Shown here in pieces: positions 42,751 through 51,709 of a stretch of 64,000 nt of DNA. Both the position numbers and the translations under genes were made by a program. Below the pieces are notes generated by a model that made no database searches, was not told the origin of the DNA, and saw only the letters and a program-made list of their open reading frames with translations. The DNA is taken from contig JBEVXU010000019.1 in the NCBI GenBank assembly GCA_040505895.1, positions 136,953 to 200,952 on the forward strand, given 5' to 3'. The stretch's first letter is position 1. Every line of letters starts with the position of its first letter. This DNA is from Vondammii sp040505895. GTDB taxonomy: Bacteria > Pseudomonadota > Gammaproteobacteria > Chromatiales > Chromatiaceae.

Positions 42751-43746
42751 ATGCCTGAACGTCTGGCAGCACTCAAGACCTGGATCGGTGAAACGCTCGG
42801 TCTGGGTGATTTTACCATCGAAGCGGCATCAGGTGATGCCAGCTTTCGGCGCTATTTTCGTGTCACTTTGGCTGACACACGCACCTTTATCGCCATGGAT
42901 GCCCCCCCGGAGAAAGAGGATTGTCATCCGTTTGTCGCCATCGCCGACACCTTCTCGGGCTTGGGGCTGCATGTACCGAAAATAGATGCCGCCGATCTTG
43001 AGCAGGGCTTTCTGCTGCTGGAGGATCTGGGTTCCACCCACTATTTGGACAGGCTTGACGGTAACAGTGCAGATCGGCTCTATGCCGATGCTCTGGGCGC
43101 CTTGGCGGTGATCCAGGCGTGTGGTCCACAGCAAGAGCTGCCCTCCTATGACGCGGCGATGCTGCAGCGGGAGATGGCACTGTTTCCTGAATGGCTGCTT
43201 CAGCAGCAGTTGGAGATCTTGCTGAATGAAAGTGAGCTGGAGCAGTTGGGAGATACCTTTCAATTACTGACTGAGAATGCACTGGCTCAGCCACAGGTCT
43301 GTGTTCATCGCGACTATCACTCCCGCAACCTGCTGCTGACCCACTCTCCCAATCCCGGCATTATCGATTTTCAGGATGCAGTGGTGGGGCCTGTGACCTA
43401 TGATCTCGCCTCCCTGTTGCGTGACTGCTACATCAGTTGGCCGCTGGAGCGGGTAAGAGGTTGGGCCATGGGTTATTTTGAGTTGGCGCTTCAGTCTGGA
43501 ATTTTGCGTGGTGAACATGAAGCGCTGTTTCTGCGTTGGTTCGATCTGATGGGGGTACAGCGACATCTCAAAGCCGCCGGTATCTTCGCCCGGCTCAATA
43601 TCCGTGATGGTAAGCCCGGCTATCTGGCGGACATCCCCCGCACCCTCGGCTATATCGTTGAGGTGGCGGCGGACTATCCTGAGTTGTCGTTTCTTGGCGG
43701 CTTGATAGAGGAGCGGGTGTTGCCGGCGCTTGATGGATCTGACTAG
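42751..43746 (+). CDS. amgK: Cell-wall amino sugar kinase (AmgK-type aminoglycoside phosphotransferase)
   Basis: A 331-residue APH-fold kinase. VHRDYHSRNLLL is the catalytic loop (HxDxxxxN type) and IIDFQDAVVGP the metal-binding DFQ. In Pseudomonas AmgK phosphorylates MurNAc/GlcNAc at C1 in peptidoglycan recycling, and amgK-murU is divergent from lptD-surA-pdxA, as here. The expected partner uridylyltransferase gene murU does not follow; a palindromic repeat and convergent purD do. Confidence 0.88.
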   Translation: MPERLAALKTWIGETLGLGDFTIEAASGDASFRRYFRVTLADTRTFIAMDAPPEKEDCHPFVAIADTFSGLGLHVPKIDAADLEQGFLLLEDLGSTHYLDRLDGNSADRLYADALGALAVIQACGPQQELPSYDAAMLQREMALFPEWLLQQQLEILLNESELEQLGDTFQLLTENALAQPQVCVHRDYHSRNLLLTHSPNPGIIDFQDAVVGPVTYDLASLLRDCYISWPLERVRGWAMGYFELALQSGILRGEHEALFLRWFDLMGVQRHLKAAGIFARLNIRDGKPGYLADIPRTLGYIVEVAADYPELSFLGGLIEERVLPALDGSD

Positions 43747-43768
43747 AGGGTGATGTAAAGCCCAAGTC

Positions 43769-43909
43769 CCTTCTCCCTACGAGGGAGAAGGATAGGATGA
43801 GGGTGAATGGAGTCATAGGGTGTAGGGCGCAATAAGCGTAGCGCATTGCGACGCTACGGTGTGCTGTTCTGGTGTAATGCGCTGTGCTTATTACACCCTA
43901 TGTTTTTTT
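43769..43909 (+). repeat. Composite intergenic repeat and terminator between amgK and purD
   Basis: A half copy of the GGGAGAAGG repeat (43769-43805) is followed by a long imperfect palindrome, CATAGGGTGTA...TACACCCTATG (43814-43902), whose arms share AATAAGC and GCGCATT. Seven T residues (43903-43909) follow on the plus strand, so it may terminate amgK; the T run reaches the last codon of purD. Confidence 0.75.
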
Positions 43910-45194
43910 AGCTCTGCTCTCTGGCTACCGCGCGGTAGCCGATATCGGTACGAAAATAGACACCGTCCCATGTGACTTGGCGTGCCAGGGCGTAGGCGTT
44001 GGCCTGAGCTTCGGCGACACTCTCCCCCAGAGCGGTGGCACAGAGCACCCGGCCGCCGGCGGTGACCACTTCACCGTTTTTCTCGGCTGTGCCGGCATGA
44101 AATACTTTGGCATCGCTGTTGCCGTTCTCCGGCAGGCCACTAATTACATCACCTTTGTCGTAGTCGGCTGGGTAGCCACCAGCAGCCAGCACCACGCCAA
44201 GTGAGGCGCGCTCATCCCACTCGGTCTGCTCTTCATCCAAACGGCCGGCGATGGCTGCCAGACAGTGGGCAACCAGATCGGAGCGCATACGCAACATAAT
44301 CGGCTGGGTTTCGGGATCGCCGAAGCGGCAGTTGTACTCCAGCACTTTGGGAACACCGTCTGCATTGATCATGACACCGGCATAGAGGAAACCGGTGTAG
44401 GAGAGTCCTTCTGCCGCCATACCGTCGACGGTGGGTCGGATCACCTCATCCATAATCCGTTGATGCATCTCAGGCGTCACCACAGGCGCAGGTGAGTAGG
44501 CACCCATACCGCCGGTGTTGGGGCCTTGGTCGCCATTGTCCCGCGCCTTGTGGTCCTGTGAGCTGGCCATCGGCAGAATATTCTTACCGTCTGCCATGAC
44601 AATAAAGCTCGCCTCTTCACCCAAAAGAAACTCCTCTATCACCACCCGGTGGCCGGCCTCACCAAAGCTGTTGCCGGCGAGCATATCCTTGACGGTCTCC
44701 TCGGCGATGGCCATGTCATCGGCGAGGATGACACCCTTGCCGGCGGCTAGTCCGTCGGCCTTGATAACAATGGGTACACCGACCTGGTGCAGATAGGCCA
44801 GCGCCTCGTCACGGTCAGTGAAATTGCCGTAAGCGGCAGTGGGAATGTTGTGGCGGGCGAGGAAGTCTTTGGTGAAGGCTTTGGAACCCTCCAGCTGTGC
44901 CGCCCCTTGGGTAGGGCCGAAACACTTGAGCCCCGCTGCTGTGAAGGCGTCTACAACACCGATCACCAGGGGAACTTCCGGGCCAACGATGGTCAGGCCG
45001 ATACCCTTCTCTTTGGCAAAAGCGACCAGCGCTTCGGTATCGTCAACTGCGATATCGACATTCTCCAGCCCTCTCTCTCTGGCGGTGCCTGCATTGCCCG
45101 GGGCAACGAAAACTATCTCTGCGAGGGGGGACTGTGCCGCTTTCCAGCCGAGGGCGTGTTCACGTCCGCCACCGCCGATGATAAGGATCTTCAT
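43908..45194 (-). CDS. purD: Phosphoribosylamine-glycine ligase
   Basis: A 428-residue ATP-grasp enzyme of purine synthesis. MKILIIGGGGREHALGWK at the N-terminus, IKADGLAAGKGVILADD in the ATP-grasp domain and LEYNCRFGDPETQPIM are GARS signatures. In gammaproteobacteria purH-purD are usually adjacent; here an LpxA-family gene and about 390 bases of spacer separate them. It converges on amgK across a composite repeat. Confidence 0.96.
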   Translation of the reverse strand: MKILIIGGGGREHALGWKAAQSPLAEIVFVAPGNAGTARERGLENVDIAVDDTEALVAFAKEKGIGLTIVGPEVPLVIGVVDAFTAAGLKCFGPTQGAAQLEGSKAFTKDFLARHNIPTAAYGNFTDRDEALAYLHQVGVPIVIKADGLAAGKGVILADDMAIAEETVKDMLAGNSFGEAGHRVVIEEFLLGEEASFIVMADGKNILPMASSQDHKARDNGDQGPNTGGMGAYSPAPVVTPEMHQRIMDEVIRPTVDGMAAEGLSYTGFLYAGVMINADGVPKVLEYNCRFGDPETQPIMLRMRSDLVAHCLAAIAGRLDEEQTEWDERASLGVVLAAGGYPADYDKGDVISGLPENGNSDAKVFHAGTAEKNGEVVTAGGRVLCATALGESVAEAQANAYALARQVTWDGVYFRTDIGYRAVAREQS

Positions 45195-45260
45195 ATTGGT
45201 TACGCCTTTTTGCCTAAGCTAAATTTCTAGTGGCTATGCACAAAAGTTCCGCCACCTGAA

Positions 45261-45324
45261 GTAGGAGCGAACTTGTTCGCGAAGAACCGGCCCCGGAGCT
45301 GATCGCGAACGAGTTCGCTCCTAC
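45261..45324. repeat. REP-like palindrome, family A, copy 4 (purD-lpxA spacer)
   Basis: Arms GTAGGAGCGAACTTGTTCGC and GCGAACGAGTTCGCTCCTAC (one change) flank a GAAGAACCGGCCCCGGAGCTGATC centre (45281-45304) close to that of copy 2. It lies upstream of purD, downstream of the LpxA-family gene. Confidence 0.92.
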
Positions 45325-45430
45325 AGGCTCCTGGGTGGCTTCAGAATTATCGTACATAGGCAGTTATCTGTTTTAAGTTTGAGTAAATACCGTATTCAAT
45401 ATTTTCATCAAGCCAGTTTTGAATAACAGT

Positions 45431-46210
45431 CTAACGGTGGTCAGTGACACCTCTGCTACTGTTTTCAAAGAAGCGGATAATATTCTCAACCTCTTCTATC
45501 TGCTCCTCCTGTCGTAACTGTTCCATCGCCTGTCGGGTATTGAGGCCTGAGCGGTAGATGGTTTTGTAAGCCTGTTTGATCGCCGAACGTGTTGCTGCAT
45601 CCATCCCCGCACGCCGCATACCGACACTGTTGAGGCCGATAACTCTTGCCGGGTTGCCATCACCTGTGGAGTAAGGGGGGATGTCCTTCACCACCTTGGC
45701 ACAGCCGGCGATCATGGCGTAGTCACCGATAAAACAGAACTGGTGGATAGCCACCACGCCGGAGAGGAAGGCGTAGTGGCCAATCTCCACGTGACCGGCC
45801 ACAACACTGTTGGGACCATAGACACTTTGGTTGCCGAATCGGCAATCGTGTCCGGCATGGAAGCCGCACATGAAATAGTTGCCGTCACCGATAATGGTTC
45901 CTTCATCGGTTTTGACGCCACGGCTGATGTTGACCCCCTCCTTGAAGTGATTGTCATCACCAATGGTAAGGGGCTTGCTCAGCTCCGGGGTAAAGCCAAG
46001 GTCGTGAGGTTCGCAGCCGAGAACGGTACCGTGGTAGACACGGTTATTGCGCCCCAGACGAGTGCCGCTGAAGATGCGTACACTGCTGTCGATGCGACAG
46101 CCTTCACCAATGGTCACACCGCTCTCGATGATGGAATAGGGGCCGATCTCCACTGACTCATGGATATTGGCCCCAGCTTCGATGATGGCTGTCGGATGGA
46201 TTCTGCTCAT
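45431..46210 (-). CDS. LpxA-family acyl-ACP-UDP-sugar O/N-acyltransferase
   Basis: A 259-residue left-handed beta-helix acyltransferase of LpxA length. Hexapeptide repeats run from IHPTAIIEAGANI to about residue 190. The His pair of the LpxA active site is kept in FHAGHDC, with AIHQFCFIG and IYRSGLNTRQAMEQL in the C-terminal helical part. It is not in a lpxD-fabZ-lpxA-lpxB cluster but between purH and purD, so it may be a second LpxA or one moved from that cluster. With the GnnAB-like pair at 29-31 kb, an N-acyl-transferring LpxA is a reasonable guess. Confidence 0.83.
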   Translation of the reverse strand: MSRIHPTAIIEAGANIHESVEIGPYSIIESGVTIGEGCRIDSSVRIFSGTRLGRNNRVYHGTVLGCEPHDLGFTPELSKPLTIGDDNHFKEGVNISRGVKTDEGTIIGDGNYFMCGFHAGHDCRFGNQSVYGPNSVVAGHVEIGHYAFLSGVVAIHQFCFIGDYAMIAGCAKVVKDIPPYSTGDGNPARVIGLNSVGMRRAGMDAATRSAIKQAYKTIYRSGLNTRQAMEQLRQEEQIEEVENIIRFFENSSRGVTDHR

Positions 46211-46253
46211 GGTGCTGTAAAGAGTAGTGGTATTTGATTCAGACTGAAGCCAG

Positions 46254-46347
46254 GATCACAGAGAACGCAAAGAGTCACAGAGAGCGCAGAGGCAAGCGTA
46301 CGAAAAAGTACTTTTCTCCGTGCTCTCTGCGGTTCCCTGTGTTCCCT
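46254..46347. repeat. CTCTGCG-type inverted low-complexity repeat
   Basis: GATCACAGAGAACGCAAAGA with CACAGAGAGCGCAGAGG on one side and CCGTGCTCTCTGCGGTTCCC with TGTGTTCCCTT on the other form a loose inverted repeat. Related stretches lie at 246-310 and 12098-12140. Similar tracts are common between genes in proteobacterial genomes. Confidence 0.6.
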
Positions 46348-46364
46348 TATTATTGCTCTCGTAT

Positions 46365-47924
46365 TTAGTGGCGGAAGTGGCGCATGCCGGTGAATACCAT
46401 GGCGATATCGTGCTCGTCAGCAGCGGCGATCACCTCTTCGTCACGCATTGAGCCGCCTGGCTGGATAACGGCGCGGATACCCGCCTCAGCGGCACTGTCG
46501 AGGCCGTCGCGGAAGGGGAAAAAGGCATCAGAGGCCATTACCGAACCCGGTACTTCGAGTCCAGCGTGTTCCGCCTTGAAGCCGGCGATACGGGCGGAGT
46601 TGATTCGGCTCATCTGGCCGGCACCGACACCGATGGTCATGTTGTTTTTGCCGTAGACAATGGCGTTGGACTTAACGAACTTGGCCACCTGCCAGGTGAA
46701 GAGCAGATCCTTCATCTCCTGTTCGGTGGGGGTACGTTTGGTCACTACGCGGATATCGTTGGAGAGTTGCAGGTCGGCATCCTGTACCAGCAGGCCGCCA
46801 TTGACTCGTTTGAAATCGAGGCGGTGTATCGCTTCGCTGCTCCACTCGCCACAGGTGAGCAGGCGTACATTTTTCTTGGCACTGAGTACTTCACCGGCTT
46901 CTGCGGATACGCTGGGGGCGATGATGACTTCGACAAACTGACGGTCAATGATCGCCTGTGCGGTCTCTGCGTCGAGCTCCTGGTTGATGGCGATAATACC
47001 GCCAAAAGCGGACTCGGGATCGGTGCTGAATGCACGATCATAGGCATCGAGTAGTGATGATCCTATGGCTACGCCACAGGGGTTGGCGTGCTTGACGATG
47101 ACGCAGGCTGGGCCCTCGTTAAACTGTTTGACACACTCCAGTGCGGCATCGGTATCACCAATGTTGTTGTAGGATAGCTCCTTGCCCTGCAACTGTGTGG
47201 CGGTGGAGATGCACGCTTCCGGCTGATCGCGTTCGACAAAGAATGCCGCTTTTTGGTGCGGGTTCTCGCCGTAACGCATGGTCTGTACCTGCTGGAACTG
47301 CAGGTTGATGGTGCGGGGGAAGTTGCTGGCTTCCTCTCCTAGACGTGTACCCAGGTAGTTGGCGATAGCACCATCGTAGTTGGAGGTGTGCTCAAAGGTC
47401 TTTACCGCTAAGTCGAAGCGGGTGGCATCGGTGACGGCGCCACTGTTCTCATCCATCTCCTGCAGTACGCGGGGGTAGTCTGCTGCGTCCACAACCACAG
47501 CGACATCTGCATGGTTCTTTGCTGCCGCACGCAGCATGGTGGGGCCACCGATATCGATGTTCTCAATAGCGGTGGGCAGGTCACAATCCGGGTTGGCCAC
47601 GGTCTGCTCAAAGGGGTAGAGGTTGACCACAATGATATCGATAGGAGCGATGCCGTTGTCAGCCATTACCTGATCATCGGTGCCGCGGCGACCGAGAATG
47701 CCACCGTGAATTATTGGGTGGAGTGTTTTTACACGGCCGTCCATCATCTCTGGGAAGCCGGTATGTTCGGATACTTCGGTGACCGGCACCTGGTTTTCGG
47801 TGAGGAGACGGGCTGTGCCGCCAGTGGATAGGATATCGACACCGCGCTGCTGGAGTTCGCGGGCAAAATCAACGATGCCTGTTTTGTCGGATACGCTGAT
47901 GAGGGCTCTGGTTATGGCTGCCAT
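46365..47924 (-). CDS. purH: Bifunctional AICAR transformylase / IMP cyclohydrolase
   Basis: A 519-residue enzyme for the last two purine steps. An N-terminal MGS-like cyclohydrolase domain (ALISVSDKTGIVDFARELQ) is followed by the transformylase domain with KHANPCGVAIG and the C-terminal IQPGGSMRDEEVIAAADEH. The ATG at 47924 (AAAGGCAG upstream) matches homologues; an ATG 21 bases earlier is also possible. It follows fis by about 75 bases on the same strand. Confidence 0.96.
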   Translation of the reverse strand: MAAITRALISVSDKTGIVDFARELQQRGVDILSTGGTARLLTENQVPVTEVSEHTGFPEMMDGRVKTLHPIIHGGILGRRGTDDQVMADNGIAPIDIIVVNLYPFEQTVANPDCDLPTAIENIDIGGPTMLRAAAKNHADVAVVVDAADYPRVLQEMDENSGAVTDATRFDLAVKTFEHTSNYDGAIANYLGTRLGEEASNFPRTINLQFQQVQTMRYGENPHQKAAFFVERDQPEACISTATQLQGKELSYNNIGDTDAALECVKQFNEGPACVIVKHANPCGVAIGSSLLDAYDRAFSTDPESAFGGIIAINQELDAETAQAIIDRQFVEVIIAPSVSAEAGEVLSAKKNVRLLTCGEWSSEAIHRLDFKRVNGGLLVQDADLQLSNDIRVVTKRTPTEQEMKDLLFTWQVAKFVKSNAIVYGKNNMTIGVGAGQMSRINSARIAGFKAEHAGLEVPGSVMASDAFFPFRDGLDSAAEAGIRAVIQPGGSMRDEEVIAAADEHDIAMVFTGMRHFRH

Positions 47925-47998
47925 GTTTCTGCCTTTGTGAGTCATGCTTTAGATAAGGGGCGGCCTGGTGTTCCAGGCCGAGACGTATTCTGTCTGTT

Positions 47999-48256
47999 TC
48001 AGTCGAGTTTGTAGTGGGCCAGTTTTTTACGCAGGGTACTGCGGCTGATGCCGAGGATCTCCGATGCGCGAGTCTGATTGCCCTCGGTATGTATCATCAC
48101 CGTCTCCAGCATAGGTTGTTCCGTTTCGGCCAGCACCATGTGGTAGACATTGACGGCACTGTGGCCGTCGAGCTGCTCAAAATAGCTTGTGAGTGCTTGG
48201 CGAACACACTCACGCAGTGGCTCGTTTTCCTTTTTCTTTCGGCTGCTAAACGTCAT
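47999..48256 (-). CDS. fis: DNA-binding protein Fis
   Basis: An 85-residue nucleoid-associated factor. PLRECVRQALTSYFEQLDGH is the dimerisation part, and the HTH ends NQTRASEILGISRSTLRKKL, very close to E. coli Fis. The ATG at 48256 is preceded by GGGAA; a GTG at 48283 would add nine residues and start 7 bases after dusB ends. The dusB-fis operon is conserved in gammaproteobacteria. Confidence 0.92.
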   Translation of the reverse strand: MTFSSRKKKENEPLRECVRQALTSYFEQLDGHSAVNVYHMVLAETEQPMLETVMIHTEGNQTRASEILGISRSTLRKKLAHYKLD

Positions 48257-48289
48257 CAGCTGGAATTCCCACAGTTGAATCACTCCATG

Positions 48290-49285
48290 TCATGCCGCTA
48301 ACTCTCCGGTGGTAGTCAGGCGGCTAAAAAAATCCTTGATTAGAGACAGCTGCTGTGCGGCGCTGCTGCTCTGGTTTATCATTTTTCTGAAAGCGTGGCC
48401 GCCGGGCTGAGTCTTGCTGTACCAGGCAATGTGCTTACGAGCCACTTTTACACCGCTCCGCTCACCATAGAAACTGTAAAGATTCTCCAGGTGCTCGGCC
48501 AGAACCTCGCTTATCCATGCCGGGGAGGGGGTATCGAGGAGCTCTCCGGTTTTCAGGTAGTGGGATATCTCGCGAAAAATCCATGGTCTGCCTTGAGCAG
48601 CACGGCCAATCATCAAACCATCAGCACCCGTTAGTTGCAGCACCTGTTTGGCTTTTTTCGGGGTGGTGATATCGCCATTTGCGATAACTGGAATAGTGAT
48701 GTTCTGTTTTATCTCTCTGATGGTGTCGTACTCAGCTTCACCTGAAAAGCCACAGCTGCGGGTACGGCCGTGGATTGCAAGTGCCTGAATGCCGGATGCC
48801 TCAGCAATGTGGGCGATTTCCAGGGCATTCCTCTCATCGCGGCTCCAGCCGGTGCGAATCTTCAGTGTCACTGGTACATCGACTGCCTGTACCACAGCCT
48901 GCAGTATCCTCTCTACCTGTTGCGGTGCCTTCATCAGGGCGGAGCCGGCGGCCACCTTGCACACTTTCTTCGCAGGGCAGCCCATATTTATATCGATGAT
49001 CTGAGCGCCACGCTCAACATTGAGTTGTGCTGCCTGTGCCATCATCTCCGGGTCGGCGCCGAGTATCTGTACTGATACGGGACCAGATTCACCGGTGAAG
49101 TCGAGACGCCGCATCGTCTTGGGTGTTCCCCAGAGTGCGGAGTTTGAAGCTATCATCTCCGACACCGCCATGCCTGCACCGAGTTTGCGACAGAGCATGC
49201 GGAACGGACGATCAGTGACGCCTGCCATGGGTGCAACTATCAGGTTGTTGTCGAGTTGATAGGGGCCGATACGCATGTCGCTCAA
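48290..49285 (-). CDS. dusB: tRNA-dihydrouridine synthase B
   Basis: A 331-residue FMN TIM-barrel enzyme. APMAGVTDRPFR near the N-terminus, the catalytic Cys in NMGCPAKKV, and the TGADGLMIGRAAQGRPWIF phosphate-binding end are Dus signatures. It makes dihydrouridine in the tRNA D loop (U17 for DusB). The first codon is a TTG, with an ATG three codons later (49276) as the alternative start. It leads the dusB-fis-purH group. Confidence 0.94.
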   Translation of the reverse strand: MSDMRIGPYQLDNNLIVAPMAGVTDRPFRMLCRKLGAGMAVSEMIASNSALWGTPKTMRRLDFTGESGPVSVQILGADPEMMAQAAQLNVERGAQIIDINMGCPAKKVCKVAAGSALMKAPQQVERILQAVVQAVDVPVTLKIRTGWSRDERNALEIAHIAEASGIQALAIHGRTRSCGFSGEAEYDTIREIKQNITIPVIANGDITTPKKAKQVLQLTGADGLMIGRAAQGRPWIFREISHYLKTGELLDTPSPAWISEVLAEHLENLYSFYGERSGVKVARKHIAWYSKTQPGGHAFRKMINQSSSAAQQLSLIKDFFSRLTTTGELAA

Positions 49286-49488
49286 GGTCTCAGATAATTC
49301 TCTTATTATTTAGGCAGAAGGGTGTATTCATCTTCTGTGAAGCAGTACGGTCCCGGAGTTTTTCCGAGAGGGGATGATATGTTACGCCGAAATGGATGGC
49401 GGGCAAACCCCGTATTTAGCTGCATGTTTCGGATTAAAATGAGGTGTGCTGGGTAACTCTTTGATTTTCTGGTTTTATGCTCAGTGCT

Positions 49489-50526
49489 TTAAAGAAAATC
49501 AAATTTAAAGCCGGTGTTCTCTTCCCCCGGATCTTCCAATTCAAGCTGAACTTGAACATGTGCTCCAGGCAAAAATAGACCCTTTCGGTCCGCCGGGCGT
49601 TGCAGGTATTCGGCAGGTTGAAACACCCGCTGGGCGGCAAGCTGTTCGTTACTGCCGTAGAAGGAGAGTTGCAGAGCAGGATAGGGCTGTGGGTGGCCGG
49701 CCTTGTTGGTAAAACTGATTACCACCAGCAGTGCGTTGTCGTTATCGGGGTGGATACCGATGGAACGGTCGGTGATGGCGATCTCATCCATCGCCTTCCG
49801 TAGGGGTAGTTGGCATCCGACATGGCGGCAAGCCAGTTCGAGCAGTTGGCGTCCCTCCGGGTACTGTATCAGATGCTTTCTACCAAACCAGCTGAGTTGT
49901 CCCAAGGTAAGCAGCAGAAAAAGAGTGATTAACAGTGACCATGCCAGGGTGCCCCGGTTTGATGTCTGTTGTCCGGTGTATATCTCATCGCTGGAGATTG
50001 TTTTCTCCTCGATAGCATCAATCTCGGGCAGATCACTGGGTATTTTGAAGGGGAGATTGTTCTCATTCTCCAGGGCTGATTTGCTCGGCTCTATCTCTGG
50101 AATGGTACCTCCGGTATTGGAGAGGAACTGTTGCAGATCAACGCGTTTTAACTCACTGTTTTCATCGGCACTATCTGTGGCTGGAGTGACGGTGTCATTG
50201 GCTTCCTGTGGAGGTGTGGAGTGAACGTCGGTCATCTCCTCCATCGCGGCATTTTCCATGCCGCCTCCAGTGGGTAAGTTACTGGCCTCTACCTCTACCT
50301 CTACCTCTACCTCTACCTCTACCTCTTCCTCTGCCTCTGCCTCTGCTACTAGCTCCTCTAGTATCGAAACAGGATCCGGCTGCGGTAGTTCAATGCCCTC
50401 TTCAAGGTTATCGAGGGCATCGAATACCTGATGACAGCGGCAGCAGTGAACTTTGCCGTCGGCGGCTTTCAGCTGCACGTCGCTAATTCGGAATAGTGTG
50501 AGGCAGTGAGGGCAGCGGGTATGCAT
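49489..50526 (-). CDS. Zinc-ribbon / DUF3426 membrane protein with a Val-Glu repeat
   Basis: A 345-residue protein. The N-terminal MJ0042-type zinc ribbon has C5, C8 and C28/C29/C31. Residues of about 61-81 are EAEAEEEVEVEVEVEVEVEA, coded by a hexanucleotide array (50286-50346). A single membrane helix (TLAWSLLITLFLLLTLGQL) precedes a C-terminal DUF3426 domain in the periplasm. The prmA-DUF3426-dusB-fis order is conserved in gammaproteobacteria; the function is unknown. It ends 203 bases before the dusB start and begins 3 bases after prmA. Confidence 0.88.
   Translation of the reverse strand: MHTRCPHCLTLFRISDVQLKAADGKVHCCRCHQVFDALDNLEEGIELPQPDPVSILEELVAEAEAEEEVEVEVEVEVEVEASNLPTGGGMENAAMEEMTDVHSTPPQEANDTVTPATDSADENSELKRVDLQQFLSNTGGTIPEIEPSKSALENENNLPFKIPSDLPEIDAIEEKTISSDEIYTGQQTSNRGTLAWSLLITLFLLLTLGQLSWFGRKHLIQYPEGRQLLELACRHVGCQLPLRKAMDEIAITDRSIGIHPDNDNALLVVISFTNKAGHPQPYPALQLSFYGSNEQLAAQRVFQPAEYLQRPADRKGLFLPGAHVQVQLELEDPGEENTGFKFDFL
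50286..50346. repeat. Hexanucleotide microsatellite inside the DUF3426 gene
   Basis: CCTCTA is repeated about six times, then diverges through CCTCTT and CCTCTG. Being a multiple of three, copy changes lengthen or shorten the Val-Glu tract without a frameshift. Confidence 0.9.
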
Positions 50527-50528
50527 GG

Positions 50529-51422
50529 CTACGCCTCCTCCGGTGACTTGCGGCGGCCTTCAAGCAGAATCCAATCATCCAGCTGTTTTGGAGGCTGCAT
50601 TTCAAATGCCGGGGCAAAACCGTCACTCACCTCTTTGGCCTGCTCTGCCAGTATGCCGGAGAGAACGATTTTGCCTCCTGGCAGTGTTAGTTCGGCAAGC
50701 TGCTGTTTTAAAGCGATCAGTGTGCCGGCGAGGATGTTGGCCAACATGATGTCGGCGGGCTGAGGTAGTGGGTCATCACTGCCAAGAAGCGTCAGGTGGT
50801 CACTGACCCCGTTTTTCTCGGCATTGGCGGTGGTCGCCTCCAGCGCCTGAGGATCGTGATCGATGGCGGTGACGGTGGTGGCTCCAAGCCGTAGCGCGGC
50901 AATGGCGAGTATGCCGGAGCCGCAACCGAAATCGATAACCTGCTTGCCATCCAGTGCCTGACCATCCAGCCACTGTAGGCAGAGTGCGGTGGTGGGGTGA
51001 GTGCCGGTACCAAAGGCGAGCCCCGGGTCCAGTTCAACCACGGTGGCGTCTGAATCCGGTGGTGTCTGTCCTGTCGGGCAAATCCACAGGCGTTGGCCAA
51101 AAGACATCGGGTGGAAGTTTTCCATCCAGACGCGTTCCCACTCCCGGTCCTCCAGCACCTCCAGCTCCAGCCGTTGGCTGACGTCCCTGTTGAGTACCCG
51201 ATTGATGGCACTGCGCAACTGGTCCGGATTGGTGTCGCCGGTGAACAGCCCGGTGACCCGGGTGCTCCGCCACAACGGCAACTCACCGGGTTTGGGTTCG
51301 AGGAGCGGCTCATCCTCGGCATCACCCAGGGTTGTGGAGAGTGCCCCCAGATTTTCGAACAGCAGTTCCATCAGTGGTGCTTGTTCTTTGCCGGTTATTA
51401 GGTGTGCTTGAATCCAGGGCAT
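50529..51422 (-). CDS. prmA: Ribosomal protein L11 methyltransferase
   Basis: A 297-residue SAM methyltransferase that trimethylates ribosomal protein L11. An N-terminal L11-binding domain starts MPWIQAHLITG; the catalytic domain has PGLAFGTGTHPTT, VIDFGCGSGILAIAAL (motif I) and DIMLANILAGTL. It lies between accC and the DUF3426 gene, the usual gammaproteobacterial arrangement, though a repeat-rich gap of about 290 bases separates it from accC. Confidence 0.95.
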   Translation of the reverse strand: MPWIQAHLITGKEQAPLMELLFENLGALSTTLGDAEDEPLLEPKPGELPLWRSTRVTGLFTGDTNPDQLRSAINRVLNRDVSQRLELEVLEDREWERVWMENFHPMSFGQRLWICPTGQTPPDSDATVVELDPGLAFGTGTHPTTALCLQWLDGQALDGKQVIDFGCGSGILAIAALRLGATTVTAIDHDPQALEATTANAEKNGVSDHLTLLGSDDPLPQPADIMLANILAGTLIALKQQLAELTLPGGKIVLSGILAEQAKEVSDGFAPAFEMQPPKQLDDWILLEGRRKSPEEA

Positions 51423-51474
51423 GACAGGTCGGCTTAATTACTCAAGTTTTGGAGTTCATTGACTCCCTTTCCCT

Positions 51475-51650
51475 ATGATGAGGGTGTCGTAAAAGCACCA
51501 GTCCCTTCTCCCTGCGAGGGAGAAGGTTAGGATGAGGGTGTATTAAATCAATAGGTTACCTATTGATCCCCCTCACCCTCGGCAAGCTGCTCCTGCGTTG
51601 CTCTACTACCTACATCCATGTAGGCATCTCCCCCGGTAGGGAGAGGGAAC
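51475..51650. repeat. Dispersed GGGAGA(A/G)GG palindromic repeat, copy 2
   Basis: CTTCTCCCTGCGAGGGAGAAG, AATCAATAGGTTACCTATTGATC and CCCCTCACCC with GGTAGGGAGAGGG follow one another in the reverse order and orientation of copy 1 (31486-31624). It fills most of the gap between accC and prmA. Confidence 0.85.
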
Positions 51651-51709
51651 CGGAGTTTTCAGCGAAGCCCCAACCTCGTGTGTCATTCGAGCTCCAGCGC
51701 TTGGATTGC

